Shown one piece after another: positions 36,140 to 48,300 of a stretch of 64,000 nt of DNA. Both the position numbers and the translations under genes were made by a program. Under the pieces are notes generated by a model. That model saw only the letters and a program-made list of their open reading frames with translations, had not been told where the DNA came from and ran no database searches. This DNA comes from Lytechinus variegatus (Eukaryota > Echinodermata > Echinoidea > Temnopleuroida > Toxopneustidae): contig NC_054748.1 of the NCBI RefSeq assembly GCF_018143015.1, positions 18,376,225 through 18,440,224 on the forward strand, read 5' to 3'. Each line of letters begins with the position of its first letter. Within the stretch, counting starts at the first letter, position 1.

Positions 36140-37217
36140 TGGCCGTCTCACCTGCATCACGCGGTTCAATATAGCAGCAGTGCACACTTTGAATACTACT
36201 CTAACTCGCACAAGATGTTCAGTGATACATGGTTACTCTTATTTCCCTTTTTTATGAACTAGACCAATAAACTTACAGAGATATGATGGTTATTCAACAA
36301 AAAACCCCAACATGGCCAAAGTTCATTGACCTTACATGACCTTTGACCTTGATCATGTGACCTGAAACTCGAACAGGATGTTCAGTGATACTTGATTACT
36401 CTTATGTACAAGTTTCATGAATCAGATCCATAAACTTTCAAAGTTATGATGGTAATTCAACAGATACACCCAATTCGGCCAAAGTTCATTGACCTTGGTC
36501 ATGTGACCTGAAACGCGCACAGGATGTTCAGTGATACTTGATTACTCTAATGTCCAAGTTTAACGAACTAGACCAATAAACTTTCAAAGTTATGTTGGTA
36601 ATTCAACAGATACCCCCGATTCGGCCAAAGTTCATTGACCCTAAATGACCTTTGACCTTAATCATGAGACCTGAAACTTGCACAAAATTTTCAGTGATGC
36701 TTGATTACTATTATGTCCAAGTTTCATGAATCAGATCCATAAACTTTCAAAGTTATGATGGGAATTCAACAGATATCCCCAATTCGGCCAAAGTTCATTG
36801 ACCCTAAATGACCTTTGACCTTGGTCATGGGACGTGAAACTCATGCAGGATGTTCAGTGATACATGTACTTGATTAACCTTGTGTCCAAGTTTCATGAAC
36901 TAGGTCCATATATTTTCAAAGTTATGATGACATTTCAAACTTAACCTCAGGTTAAGATTTTGATGTTGATTCCTCCAACATGGTCTAAGTTCATTGACCC
37001 TAAATGACCTTTGACCTTGATCATGTGACATGAAACTCTAATAGGATGTTCAGTAATACTTGATTAACCTTATGGCCAAGTTTTATTAACAAGGTCCATA
37101 TACTTTCTAAGTTATGACGTCATTTCAAAAAATTAACCTCAGGTTAAGATTTGATGTTGACGCCGCTGCAGTCGGAAAAGCGGCGCCTATAGTCTCACTC
37201 TGCTTCGCAGGTGAGAC
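36140..37217. mobile_element. Inverted-ended element with about six internal tandem repeats (146-196 bp) bearing DR1 motifs
   Basis: Outer ends GTCTCACCTGC and GCAGGTGAGAC are inverted. Inside, units begin near GATGTTCAGTGATACTTGAT at 36214, 36377, 36523, about 36687, 36849 and 37045. Four units contain TGACCTTTGACCT (36337, 36646, 36809, 37005), a perfect reverse-strand DR1 (AGGTCA, one base, AGGTCA), the site type bound by RXR/HNF4 nuclear receptors. Whether it acts as an enhancer is unknown. Confidence 0.75.
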
Positions 37218-37374
37218 AAAAATGTTTGATAGACAAATTGTCAGATCTGACATCTTTACTTGATTTTGATTGGCTAAGAGGCACGGTCCTATGGTAACTG
37301 TCAGATAAAACATGACTTGTTGGATAAAACCTCCAACAAGTCCTTAATTTCCATGACACACTCCTCAGTACCAA

Positions 37375-38425
37375 CCGCGTACCTAGGATTTAATTTTGGA
37401 GGGGGCGGTAATTGCACATGAAGCATGCTTACACTTACAGAGCGCACAAAGCATGCTCTCTAGGGGGGGGATGCAGGGATGGGGGAGTTTCCCCCCTCCC
37501 TTACGAAGCGCGAAGTTTTTGATATCTCATCAAATTCAAATCAAAAGTCATCTCTTGCATCTTTAAGTCTTTAACACCCTATCAACTCGAATTCAATTGA
37601 TTTGCTGTGATAAAAAACTTGTTTTCAAAAAAAAATTATGAGCCCCCATAAATGGGAAAAGATTGACGAATTTGAAATACATGTAATTCAAGCTAAACCT
37701 TTAGAAAAATTGAGAACGAGAGGTATAAAATACCTTCTTTTGTCACATCAGATATATTATAGCCACATTAAATTTCTTCAACTTGCAAAAACCAGAATAG
37801 AAGACGAGTATTTGCAGGGAGAAAATATTCCTTCCCGAGAATGGCGCTGAAGCTCTGAATTTTACAAATTTCTCTGAAACCTTAACCTGCTCTAATTTGT
37901 TATATTTCTTAGAATACATGTATAAATATGAATCGATTACAGAGATGATGCAAGCTAGAAGACAGACTTTTCCTTTCCCAAGCACACAAAGCATGGAAAC
38001 CTTTTGATTTATTTTGGAAGAACTGGCGCAAAACAAGAGAGATGGATGTGCAGCAATATAGAAAAGAAGCTTCATCGTACAAACTTTTGCATAGAGCACG
38101 GCACGAATTTAATGCCTCCCGATTTATGCAGATACTTTGACAAAAAATGCTTGCTGAAAAGCTGAAGAAATAGCATTTGGGGACTCGATCGGAGAGAGTG
38201 ACGGTAACAGTTTACAGAAGAGCCGAAGTTTTGTGGAATGACATATGTCTCATTTAGTTTTTTACTCTTTTGACACAAAAAATAAAGAAAAAACAACAAA
38301 ATCATACCCTTCTTCTTTTTTCGTAATTTCCCCTTTCTTTTAGTTTTCATTTGGTGGGCATTTTTTTTCTTAGGGGTGGAATGACCGCCGCAATCACCTC
38401 CCCCCCAGGCTACGCCTACGCGCCT
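37375..38425. mobile_element. Possible degenerate inverted-repeat element
   Basis: Left part CGCGTACCTAGGATTT with GGAGGGGGCGGTAATTGC, right part GACCGCCGCAATCACCTCC with CAGGCTACGCCTACGCG in opposite orientation. The interior is AT-rich with chance open frames only. Ends are imprecise. Confidence 0.4.
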
Positions 38426-38794
38426 GCCGCACGAACATGAAACATCGCGTAAACAAATTACCTTAATTCTTATCTTCACTAATTAACTCAAGAAGGAGTT
38501 TTCCCATCTAACATGTAGACTTCATTGGGTACGCTAGACAGCTGGCAGCCGTCTGTTTCGAGTTTTTTAACATTTTTTTTTTATTTCTCCTCGTACACAG
38601 ACGGCTCGCTATCGTGCACGCACCATTAGGGGACTTGCAATGCAAAATCCCCCCGTCGGGGCTCAATTTTTGTCTAAATGAATAAAAAAATTGACAATTA
38701 TTGTGACCAAAATGCAAATTAATATTCCCTCTTGGCATTAACTGCCAAAAAACGGAGAAAAATCAACTTAAAAGGAACAAAAACAGTGACTTAC

Positions 38795-39530
38795 CTCGGT
38801 TGTCACGCAAATTCACTTCCCCGTTTTGTCCGATCGCGATCTTAAGTACATAAACATATGGCCATTGTCATTGAGTCCCTGTACGGATCGCGCTAGAACT
38901 TCGGTCTCTGTATTTGGTGAGTGAAGCCAACGGAGTTCAGCTGAACAACCAACATAACAGAGACCGAAGCTTTTGGTCTATGGTATGGGTACGCAAGCTT
39001 CACCCAGGAAGTGAGGAACCAGCTCCAGCGCGGCCAGCGCAGATGCAGAGCACCCAGTTGCGCTTGCCTGAAAGTCCAACAAAAAACTCGCTTCGCTACG
39101 GTCCCACACCTTGCAATTCACGTCACTGATGAGTCTTCATTCAACTTCTACACAATTGCATATGATAAAAACATATTAATATGCATGACTTATGGCACTG
39201 ATATGGAAGAGTAAAATAATCGACACGATACTATTGTATATCATCAATTCAAATCAATAACATTACATGTACAATGATAACAGTGAATGGGTAAAAAATT
39301 AAAATGAACCTACATTTCACGTCCGCTGTCAACTCAGTAGATCAGTCACAAAGCGCCAGGGCCAGGGAGCCGCACTGTGATATATCCGCGCCGCGCCCGC
39401 AGCGCGCTAGCATAGCGGGCGAGTCGGAGCTCCTATAGGCCCTAGCCCTGGGTTAACCCGATCGATTATGCACCGCAGCAGGGGGCGGGCGGCAGCCAGG
39501 GGAGTTGCCGGGGGGGGGGGGGTTAACGAA
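38795..39530 (-). promoter_or_regulatory. Possible TAF11 promoter and non-coding first exon in a CpG-containing region
   Basis: On the minus strand an exon-like end CAACCGAG is followed by a strong donor GTAAGT (38794 downward), and an acceptor TAG sits at 32998-32997, 15 bases before the TAF11 ATG. Sequence up to 39530 is richer in GC and CpG than its surroundings (for example 39370-39500). This would make a 5.8-kb first intron. A short inverted repeat (ACTTCGGTCTCTGT and ACAGAGACCGAAG) lies at 38896-38980. Confidence 0.35.
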
Positions 39531-40049
39531 TGATCATATATTGTTTTTATTGTTACTTTTCTCAACAAGCTTCATACGGTATCACTATTTCTTTAGTAGT
39601 CTGATTAATTATGAAATTATACTGTGTCATTGTTGGCATTGTTCCTCATCATTTTCATCATCAAATTTTGGTTGTTTTGAATTTAATACGATTAACTAAT
39701 TTCTGCTTATTTCCGAATTCCGAGTCTTGAAATTGAAAAATATTTGCCCTTTGCAGCCTTTATATTATTTAGGGATGGGTTGGGGGGCAGGCTGCATCGC
39801 AGACTCTTCTTACCACCTGTGCATGATAATTATCCTCATTTTGAGGGTTTGAGCCCCGGGTTTGAGCCTATAGTATATAATTTTATATATTTAAAAATCG
39901 TGTATAGTAAATAATTTTACCTATGCTATAAGAGGTCAGTTATTTATTTGAATATGTATCAAATATGTTTTAGGATTCAACATATTATAGCTGTTAACGA
40001 TAATTTTTCAAGAATGTGACCCCCGGATGTGACTTAGTATTCTATATCT

Positions 40050-40180
40050 GCAAGGGCGGCCCATCTTTCTCTCTGTATTTCGTATTTATATTTATTTATA
40101 TATTACATATTGGATTTGAATTTACAGTTTTTCACTGTAATTGTCCATATGTTGATCAATAAATTTTGAAACTTGAAACT
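40050..40180 (+). mobile_element. Possible LINE 3' tail
   Basis: Ends ATCAATAAATTTTGAAACTT with short repeats (TTGAAAC twice), the style of a non-LTR retroelement 3' end. No coding part remains. Confidence 0.35.
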
Positions 40181-40520
40181 ATATCAAAAGGATGAATGAA
40201 TGAATAGATGAATGATTATATATGAATTATAGGTAAGAGGCCAGTACGTCCAATAAAACTGGAAAAATGTATTTATCAATTCATAATATTAATTTCATAA
40301 TTATGCTGCAATCATGCCAACTAATTCATTCTTCATATTGGCAATATAGGTGTCTGCATGTAATAAAAGAATTCATACACATGTATATAGGCCTATATAT
40401 ATATATACATATATATATATACACCCCCCCCCCACCACCACTTCAAGTTCACATTTCTTTCCACAGTATACCATAATACAATACATGTATTCGCAGTATC
40501 AACAAGAGTCAGAACAAAAC

Positions 40521-41649
40521 CCCGGGGGGGGGGGGCCACTTACATTGACGAGTGGATACCATGCGCGACCAAAAAATCACGTAAAAAGGATGTCTTTTTC
40601 ACGATAGGGCACGTTACGTACGTAACGTGATAAGGGTGTCAAAAACACAAAAATATTGAAAAAAGGGTATCTATTTTGCTAGGAAAATTACGTGTTTAGG
40701 GTTGAATTTGCGGGAATGATAAAACAAATTTAAAATATTTTATAAAGGATGTCCATTTTGCCCCAACACTTCGTGTTTAGAGCCCGGGGGGGGGGGGCAC
40801 TTACATTGACGAGTGGATACCATGCGCGACCAAAAAAACACGTAAAAAGGATGTCCTTTTCACGATAGGGCACGTTACGTACGTAACGTGAAAAGGGTGT
40901 CAAAAACACAAAAATAATGAAAAAAGGGTATCTATTTCGCTAGGAAAATTACGTGTTTAGGGTCGAATTTACGGAGATGATAAAACAAAATTAAAATGTT
41001 TTATAAAGGATGTCATTTTTGCCCCAACACTACGTGTTTAGAGTCCTATTTGCGGGAGGTGTAGAAGGTGGGGTCGTACTAAACCAAATAAGGTAAAGCC
41101 GACAACCAAAGGACCCGTAACAATAAAACATTCCTGTACTTGTTTAGGGGTTCATTTCAGGGAATATTTGCCAAGAGTATCGTTTTTGTCTCCAATACTT
41201 GTTAAGGGTAGGGTTTCACACGCCAATACTTGTTAAGGGGTGCATTTTCAGAATATGGAAATTACGTGTTTAGGGTACAAGTTTTCGAGACCCCATGGTC
41301 GCGCATGGTATCCACTCGTGAATGGAAGTGGCCCCCCCCCCGGGGTTTAGAGTCCGATTTGCACGAGATGTAGAAGGTGGGGTCGTACTAAACCAAATAT
41401 GGTAAAGCCGACGACCGAAGGACCCGTAACAATAAAACATTCCTGTACTTGTTTAGGGGTTCATTTCAGGGAATATTTGCCAAGAGTATCGTTTTGTTTA
41501 ATTCCAATACTTGTTAAGGGTAGGGTTTCACACGCCAATACTTGTTAAGGGGTGCATTTTCAGAATATGGAAATTACGTGTTTAGGGTGCTTTTCGAGAC
41601 CCCATGGTCGCGCATGGTATCCACTCGTGAATGGAAGTGGCCCCCCGGG
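40521..41649. mobile_element. hAT-like MITE with CCCGGGGG ends, interrupted by a copy of itself
   Basis: Ends CCCGGGGGGG and CCCCCCGGG. The next parts, GAGTGGATACCATGCGCGAC and its complement GTCGCGCATGGTATCCACTC, pair as inner arms. The interior contains the palindrome GGCACGTTACGTACGTAACG. It is interrupted at 40783-41344 by a second copy. Flanks AACAAAAC and ACAAAAAC are a near-match for an 8-bp duplication. Confidence 0.85.
40783..41344. mobile_element. hAT-like MITE, nested copy
   Basis: Full-length copy of the same family, inserted in the outer copy with a perfect 8-bp target duplication GTTTAGAG (40775-40782 and 41345-41352). Eight-base duplications are typical of hAT transposons. No transposase is encoded. 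Confidence 0.88.
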
Positions 41650-43080
41650 ACAAAAACTTATCAAATATCAGATATATGGGCCCGTATATGGGAAAGAGAC
41701 TGTCTGTATAAAGACAAAGCTAGTCAAACCTAGATGATCTGCATATGTAACAAAAATGTATACCGGTTGGCAACTCGGCAGAAAAACAGCCAGACTTACA
41801 GATAAAACACAAATAGTCACTATTTTGTCAATATCCACTCCTAGTTTTTCATTATTTGTTTCTGTCTTTTCATAGTCATTAAAAAATCTAACCACTCAGA
41901 ATGCGTTTCCCTCCTCCTCTTCCTCACAAAGGAAGAAGAGGAACGGTCATCAATGACAACGAGCGAGATATCAAGATGATATCACTCGAAGTCCGCTTCG
42001 CGCTCAGAGGGAAACGCTTCGACTCTTCATCGTGGTTAGGTGTGGGGACACTAGTGTGTCGTAAGAGAACGATACATACTATAGAAATGATCCCTAAAAG
42101 TATGATCTTAATTCACGATTTGAGTTATGCAATTTATAAATAATAAATACTACTAATGAAAAACAGTTACTATTTCCGCAAATCCACATTTTAATGAGCA
42201 TAAATTTCGCTTTAGACAGTCATTTCAAACGCTAAACTATGTTGGAGATACACATAAATACTAAGATATATTCATTATAAATAGTGTTTAGGGAAATGAT
42301 AAGTGTTTGGGTGAAATTATTTGACAAAAAGGGGTAAAAATCTTTTGGAAATCGCCATAGGGCTGCTACCTTGGCTGTCTCATGAATATTCATTTTGTAG
42401 TGTAAAGATTCAGACCGCTTTTATTTTTTACCACTGTTGATAAATTTTTAGATGCCTTAATTTTCAGAGCAAATTGTCATAATTTTTTATTTCCTAAAAT
42501 AGAAAAATGCTAATCGAACGAAATATTTCAGGATTTGAAGATAGAATTATTTTAATGAAAAATTTTAAAATGTATAGAAAACTGAGATAAATTGGGGATA
42601 ATCCCGGGATAATCCTTTGATGCTGATCGATTTTATTATTAGGAATTCCTTTAGAATCTTGATCCTAGGTAATGAAAATAGTTGAATTGGGAAAATTCAT
42701 AGAAAAAAAATGATTGCTTTGAATCACAACGATGAACGATTTTATACTCGAAATATATTGCAATACGATACAAACGTTGTTGACATAAAATATGGTCTGA
42801 GGTCAAAGACTACAAAGAAACGTCACGGGCTATAAATAATCATATGATGCAATCGATTGGAAATAAATACGGAAGTAAACACGTTGACCATATTCCTCGC
42901 TGTGTATACAGCACGATCTCAATGCATGCATGTACATGTTGCATTGCCATAGACGAGATGGTGCAATACTCGATTCGACATTCCAGGGACAGGGTTTTTC
43001 TCTGTTTTGATGGCAGTGGCAGTTCTGGACAGGAGCATGTATATAGTCGCTTGTTTCACTAACTGAAAATCATTTAGATG
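41650..43080. other. Gene-free AT-rich stretch
   Basis: No exon or complete repeat recognised. An inverted pair of CGCTTC-type words (ACTCGAAGTCCGCTTCGCGC and GGAAACGCTTCGAC) lies at 41985-42020. Confidence 0.45.
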
Positions 43081-43422
43081 TACGAGAATCCTCAGTTTTG
43101 ACGTCTTGTTTGTTTCCTAGCTGCCATGATCTAACTCAACATGAACGACATTCGATAATTATTTAGCAACTGTTTTCTGCACGCAATCATGACAATGCAG
43201 CAGTAAATATGAATTGATATGATTATGAGATAGCCTTCGCTTTGCCTTTTTGTAGCAACATGCAGTGAAGGGATTCATCCACTTGCCTTGTTCAAGTTGT
43301 CAAGATCTAACGTCAACGTTGAACATTAATTTCCTAAACTCTTCATTCTTGACTATCTTGAGCCTGTTATTGAGGTGAATATTCTTTAAGGAGTTTGCCG
43401 AGTTTAGTAGAGCAAATCCAAG

Positions 43423-44883
43423 ATGGCATCTCCAGAAAGAACTATCGCTAAAGATTTCATGGCCTTGATGAAGAACATCAAGAGCTTTTCAAATGGCCAG
43501 GCTGTTGTCACAAAGTGGGATGATAAAAATCTGGGAAATTTTGAAGTCACTATCTCTCCCAACGATGGATGCTACAAGGAAGGGGAGTTTGTATTTGAGG
43601 TAAGTTAATATATTATAAATAATAACTTGTTAAACTTTGTCAGGGTTTCAAACGATAATGGCAACACTCTCTAGCATTTCCAGTTGATTGTATAATTCCC
43701 CCAACTTAATAATTCACCCTAATAATTGTTATTTCAGTGATAGTGATACAATTTTCATGAGAATGCACTTCACAGCTGAAAAATCTCAATCTTTAGTATA
43801 CTGGCTGGTAATGGTATACTTGTAAATTTTATTGTTTTGCCTTTACCAATCAGAACGTCTTTTATTCATTCCATTTTCTAGATTTCCATGGAATCCTGCG
43901 ACGATCTCCCAAGACTGAACTGCAAGACTGCCATCTACCATCCCAACATCGACACCATCCAGGATCCTGACGGGGAAATATGCATCAATCTCTTTGACCT
44001 TGATATGTGGAACACGAACTGCAGCATGCAGGATGTCGTCCAAGGTCTGCTCTTCTTGATGTACAATCCTAACCTTGAGGACCCTCTATGCGGCGCAGTG
44101 AACTGTTCTTCCATGGAAGAATTCGAAGAGGATGTTCAGACGGCTATAGCTGGTGGAAGGGTCGGGGACTATCTGTTTCCGGTGAACCCCCGATATGCAA
44201 GACTGCATCCTGCTGCGGATGAGGAGAAGAAGGAGGAGGAAGATGAGAAGGTGGGGAAGAATGAAACAGTTAATGGAGAGGATGAAAGACCAAAGGATGG
44301 AGAGAGGACTGGATTGATAGAAGAAGAGAAGAATGGAGATAAAGATGAAAGGACAGGAGCGAATGGATGTAAGGAAGACCTTGAAAAGAAGTCAGAGGGC
44401 AATGCTTTCCTTGAGGAGAGATACTTCGGCATCAAAGAATACATCCATGATGATGAAGATGATTATTGTGAAAATGAAGAGGAGGATGAGGAGGAGACTG
44501 ATGATTCCTCTGTGTTAACTGATCTTGATGATCCCGACAATGACGACACTGACGTCGTTCACGATGAGGAGCTCTTTGAACTCTTTGACAAGGTTGATGA
44601 AAGCATTGATGATGAAAACCGCAAGAACCTGGACAGCACCGACGTTGTCAGCTGGAGCAAAATGGTGTACGGGGCTGCAAACAAATCACACGTTGACAAA
44701 GTCGGAATACTAATCGAGGACGTGCCTGCTGTTGAAAACTCTTCTGAAGTGGCTAGTAAAGAAGCTGGAAATGCTGCTGGTTCAGCATTGACCAGAATTC
44801 CTTCAGGGATACAGAGACCCACCGTTACATCAAGGTTCTACTGTGCCCTACAAACACGTGCCTTCAGACGATGGTTGGTTTGA
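43423..44883 (+). CDS. UBE2M-like E2 conjugating enzyme with long acidic C-terminal tail, 2 exons
   Basis: Exons 43423-43599 and 43882-44883, GT-AG, phase 0; 392 aa, TGA stop. The start has A at -3 and G at +4. Residues about 6-168 form a UBC fold. NFEVTISPNDGCYKEGEFVFE and YHPNID match UBE2M (NEDD8 E2, UBC12) most closely, as does the end GGRVGDYLF. HPN is at 79-81 and the likely catalytic Cys is Cys93 (GEIC), so thioester transfer looks possible. N81 to C93 is 12 residues apart, about four more than in UBE2M. The N-terminal docking peptide of UBE2M is absent. WNTN after the Cys and a later DVVSW in an acidic tail recall UBE2U, so it may be a UBE2U-type relative. Residues about 172-300 are Glu/Asp-rich, and the last 30 turn basic. 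The substrate modifier (NEDD8 or ubiquitin) is not decided. Confidence 0.85.
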
Positions 44884-46350
44884 TGATAATGATTTGCATT
44901 CATACTCCAATTTTCAGGGCAAATATGAATGCTATTTGGAACATATAGAAAAAATACAATAAGTATTTATAAATGCTTGGTTTTTTTATAGGCTCAAGCA
45001 AGATAAAACTCTAGAAAGCCTTATATCATGGAACATAATATAGAAAATAGTTAACAAGAAGTACTTATGCTTATTGACTCAAGCGAGCTAAAAGTCAAGA
45101 AAGCCGCATATTTTTTCATGAATTACTCTTCTGCAGTGTATACAAACCCAGAAACATTATCTTGTTGATTAAAAGTCAATCTTAAATCTCTTTTTTTGTG
45201 TATTGTTCATGTTTAAGAGCACCATTTAACAATGGGTAAGGATGCATTAAAAAATGCCTTTTGGGGGCCTAAAAAGGTTGGAGTCAAACAGATCTGTACC
45301 TTATCATGTTTGTGATAATTCTTAGACTTACCTTGGTGGGAAACCAGGGCCATTAAAGTGATAAAATTAAATGATTGTAATGCATAGTGATCATAAAAAT
45401 ATGATTTCATGTTACTCTGTTTTGATAGTATGACAACAGTGTTTACATACATGTACATTACCTTATTTGTCTTCCATTCACATCGATTGTCGTGAGGCTA
45501 AACATCCAATTTTGCAGAAGTTACATTGAAGAGGGGTTGTTTTTGTCTTTCAGATGGATGGTATATCCATAATGATCTTTATCTGTATTGTGCTGAAAAG
45601 TACAAGTATTATCTTATTTGTGTACTTTATAAAGAAAAATGCAGTTGAAATGTGATTGTGCAGCTTTCATTTCAGGGTTGATTCTTGTTATAACGTTGAT
45701 GAATGAGTTATCATTGTGTATTTATAATACAATTATTTAGGGTGCAATAATGCCTTTCATGTGATCATTTTTTTTCCAACTTATGCAAGGCTGACTCCTG
45801 ACTTGACATTTCCAACGATTATTTTAAAAACATACCAACTGTGTAAAAAATTACAGAAAGGAATCTTTACCATTGGGATATTTCTTAAACCAACTAACAT
45901 AAGTTTGTATTTTGAATTAATCATGATGTTGCCAATTTGTGGAGTGGTTGTTTTCAGAACTTTATTAAGAAAAACATTTCTTAAAAGAATTATAAATCAT
46001 ATGGTGAATTTTTTATCTACTTTTGCCATTATTCTTGTGTTTTTTAAAACAGCACATTTTTAATCATAAATTTTTGGTCTATATTGTTTTCACTTATTCT
46101 AAACCTCTTATTATATACGCATGTGAAATGGGACTAAATTTATATCCATGGAACATTGTAAAAGAAAATATGCAAAGTAATTTGTTTGTTGTCATACTGG
46201 CAACTTCAAAAGATTATGTATTAAAAATACAAAAAGTTACTTGTTTGTATTATGCTTTTATTTTATTTTTGTACTGTTGTTTATTTACCCATTTTGTCTT
46301 GCCAGCATTTCAGAAGGATGACACTTTTCTGATCATCAGAATCTGATGGC
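44884..46350 (+). other. Likely 3' UTR and downstream AT-rich sequence of the E2 gene
   Basis: No coding feature. AT-rich, with chance open frames. The polyadenylation site is not assigned. Confidence 0.4.
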
Positions 46351-46364
46351 AGTGACCTTTTTCC

Positions 46365-46605
46365 CAGGGCTCGACATTACCAGTGGCTTGTTTGCCCGGG
46401 GCAAACTCAATTGAGAGTTGGGCCACCAAAATTCTGTAAAAGCCAACTCTTGGTGGTCTGGTCGGGCTACCAAAGTTTTGATCAATAATACTTTCTATAG
46501 TTTGAGGGCCACCAAATTTGCTTTGCGGGCCCCCCAAAATATGAAATTGATGATTTTGGAGGACCGATAGAGCCACCAAGTAAAACAGTTACTGTGGAGC
46601 CTTGC
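46365..46605. repeat. Dispersed repeat, GGGCTCGACATT type
   Basis: Begins CAGGGCTCGACATTACCAG and contains repeated GGCCACCAAA words in a style seen in many animal genomes. Partial copy; no inverted end found. Confidence 0.45.
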
Positions 46606-46761
46606 TGCTTTCCCCATTCATACACCTTCTCTGCCATATATACTAAAAACCAGGTACTTGCATAAAAATATTTTTTAATTAAAATTATTCTAGATTATAA
46701 TTTATTTTCATTTCTTTCAAGAAAATACTATTGCCTGTATTTTATGAATCCAATACCTACT

Positions 46762-46930
46762 GTGCCTCTTCTCCCCCCTCTTTTTCTCTCTCCCTCCCAT
46801 TCTCTTTCTTTCCCCCTCCCATTTATTCCTTCTCTCTTCCTCTCTTTCCAATTCATTCTTTCTCCCTTTTTTCTTTCTCTTTTTTTTCATTCTTTCTCTA
46901 TTTCTTCAATTATGATTCATTCATTCAGTG
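46762..46930. repeat. Pyrimidine-rich CT tract
   Basis: Runs of CTTTCTCTCCCTCCC-like sequence; open frames here are repeat artefacts. Confidence 0.8.
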
Positions 46931-46999
46931 ACTTGTTTTTCTATTCTTTGATTTTTCAAATGTCTCTTTGATCATTTATCTGGCCATGATGGTGTGGTA

Positions 47000-47415
47000 A
47001 ATTGCCAATTCATCCACTCACCACATGGTCTACCTTCATTTAGTCTTATGCCATTCCTTCCATCAACATTTCATCCAACAACCATTTTATAGTCCAATAA
47101 CCATTTGGTCCTATCATCACTTCGTCTAATCACCAGTTCATCTATGACCATTTCATCTCATAACCAGTTGGTCTAATATTCATTTTATTGTCATTCATTT
47201 TGCCCAATTAACACTTAATCTAATTAGACCAAATGGTATATGGACTAAATGGCTATTGGATCAACTGGTTATCAGACGAAATAGTGAGTTGACTACATGG
47301 CAATTAGACCATGTGGATAGTGGACTAACTGACGGTAGACCAAATGAGTAGATGGGTTGGCAATTGGATGTATTGGCATTGGACCAAATGAAAGTAAACC
47401 GATGGTGTCAGCTGA
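47000..47415. repeat. Degenerate foldback repeat of CCATTTGGTC words
   Basis: The first half carries CCATTTGGTCCTATCATCAC, GACCATTTCATC and CCAGTTGGTCTAAT. The second half carries complements such as GACTAAATGGCTATTGG and GACCAAATGAG. The halves meet near 47220, making an imperfect hairpin of about 400 bp. Confidence 0.65.
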
Positions 47416-47461
47416 TGTCAGAATCAGACCTCCTGGTACATGTTGGCCAAGCAGCGTAGTA

Positions 47462-47625
47462 TCAACAAAAATGTAAGGTCATTTTAACCCAAACAAAATT
47501 GGACAAGCAAAAAAAAGAAAACAAAACAAAAAAAGGTTTTCACCCAAAATGTAAGGTCATTTTAACCCAAACAAAACTGGACAAGCAAAAAAAAAGGTTT
47601 TCACCCAAAATGTAACGTCATTTAT
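47462..47625. repeat. Tandem duplication (about 90 bp)
   Basis: Two copies of AATGTAAGGTCATTTTAACC, followed by CAAACAAAA, GGACAAGCAAAAAAAA and GGTTTTCACCCAAAATGTAA. Confidence 0.85.
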
Positions 47626-47884
47626 TCCAAATACATGTATTATTTCGATTGTGAAGTTATGTATTTTTCTCAATCATAAAAGGACCCAAAAATAGTAGGG
47701 GGAATTTGATATTGTGTCCCCCCAACTATTTTTGGTATTAAAGGGGGACACTTCCCCCCTGGGATTTCCGCCCATGCCAAGTAGTGGTAACTAAATAATT
47801 ATTTAACTTCAGAGGACCAGAAGTTGATGCACTATTTGTTCAGGAAGTGATTGGCACACAGAAGCTTTTAGTTACCAAGATATT

Positions 47885-48300
47885 TGTCAAAAAGGTTATT
47901 TCCCCTTATTCAGTGATTACTATGAAATTTACAATGTAGGGATGACCACAGTTATATCTCCATGGAAATTACCTTAATGGCAACATATACAATGCAGGTC
48001 ATGTGATGAGGATGTCAAAAGTTCACCCATCGACAAGTTGATTTGGACGAATAGAGAAAAATCAGACAACGGTAGAACATATAAAACTTAGATACAACAT
48101 AAAGTTGCCTATTTTGTTATTTCCCTTATTCAGTGATTACTATGAAATTGACAATGAAGGGATGACCACAGTTACATATCAATGGAAATGACCTTAATAG
48201 TGACAAATACAACACAGGTCATGTGATGAAGATTTCAAAATTTCACCCATCGACAAGTTGATTTGGACGAATAGAGAAAAATCAGGCAAGGGTAGGACCG
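47885..48300. repeat. Tandem duplication (about 222 bp)
   Basis: TTATTCAGTGATTACTATGA, GGGATGACCACAGTTA, GGTCATGTGATGA and CCATCGACAAGTTGATTTGG occur twice at a constant offset. Confidence 0.85.

Noticed and set aside
37743-38479. Overlapping minus-strand frames of 118 and 135 codons
   Set aside because: They span a degenerate repeat region with low-complexity Lys and Cys runs; no domain recognised.
44169-44444. Minus-strand open frame opposite the E2 tail
   Set aside because: Shadow of the Glu/Asp-rich coding sequence on the other strand.
45761-46346. Overlapping + strand frames of about 100 codons
   Set aside because: Hydrophobic AT-rich translation after the E2 gene, with no family match by eye and no splice context.
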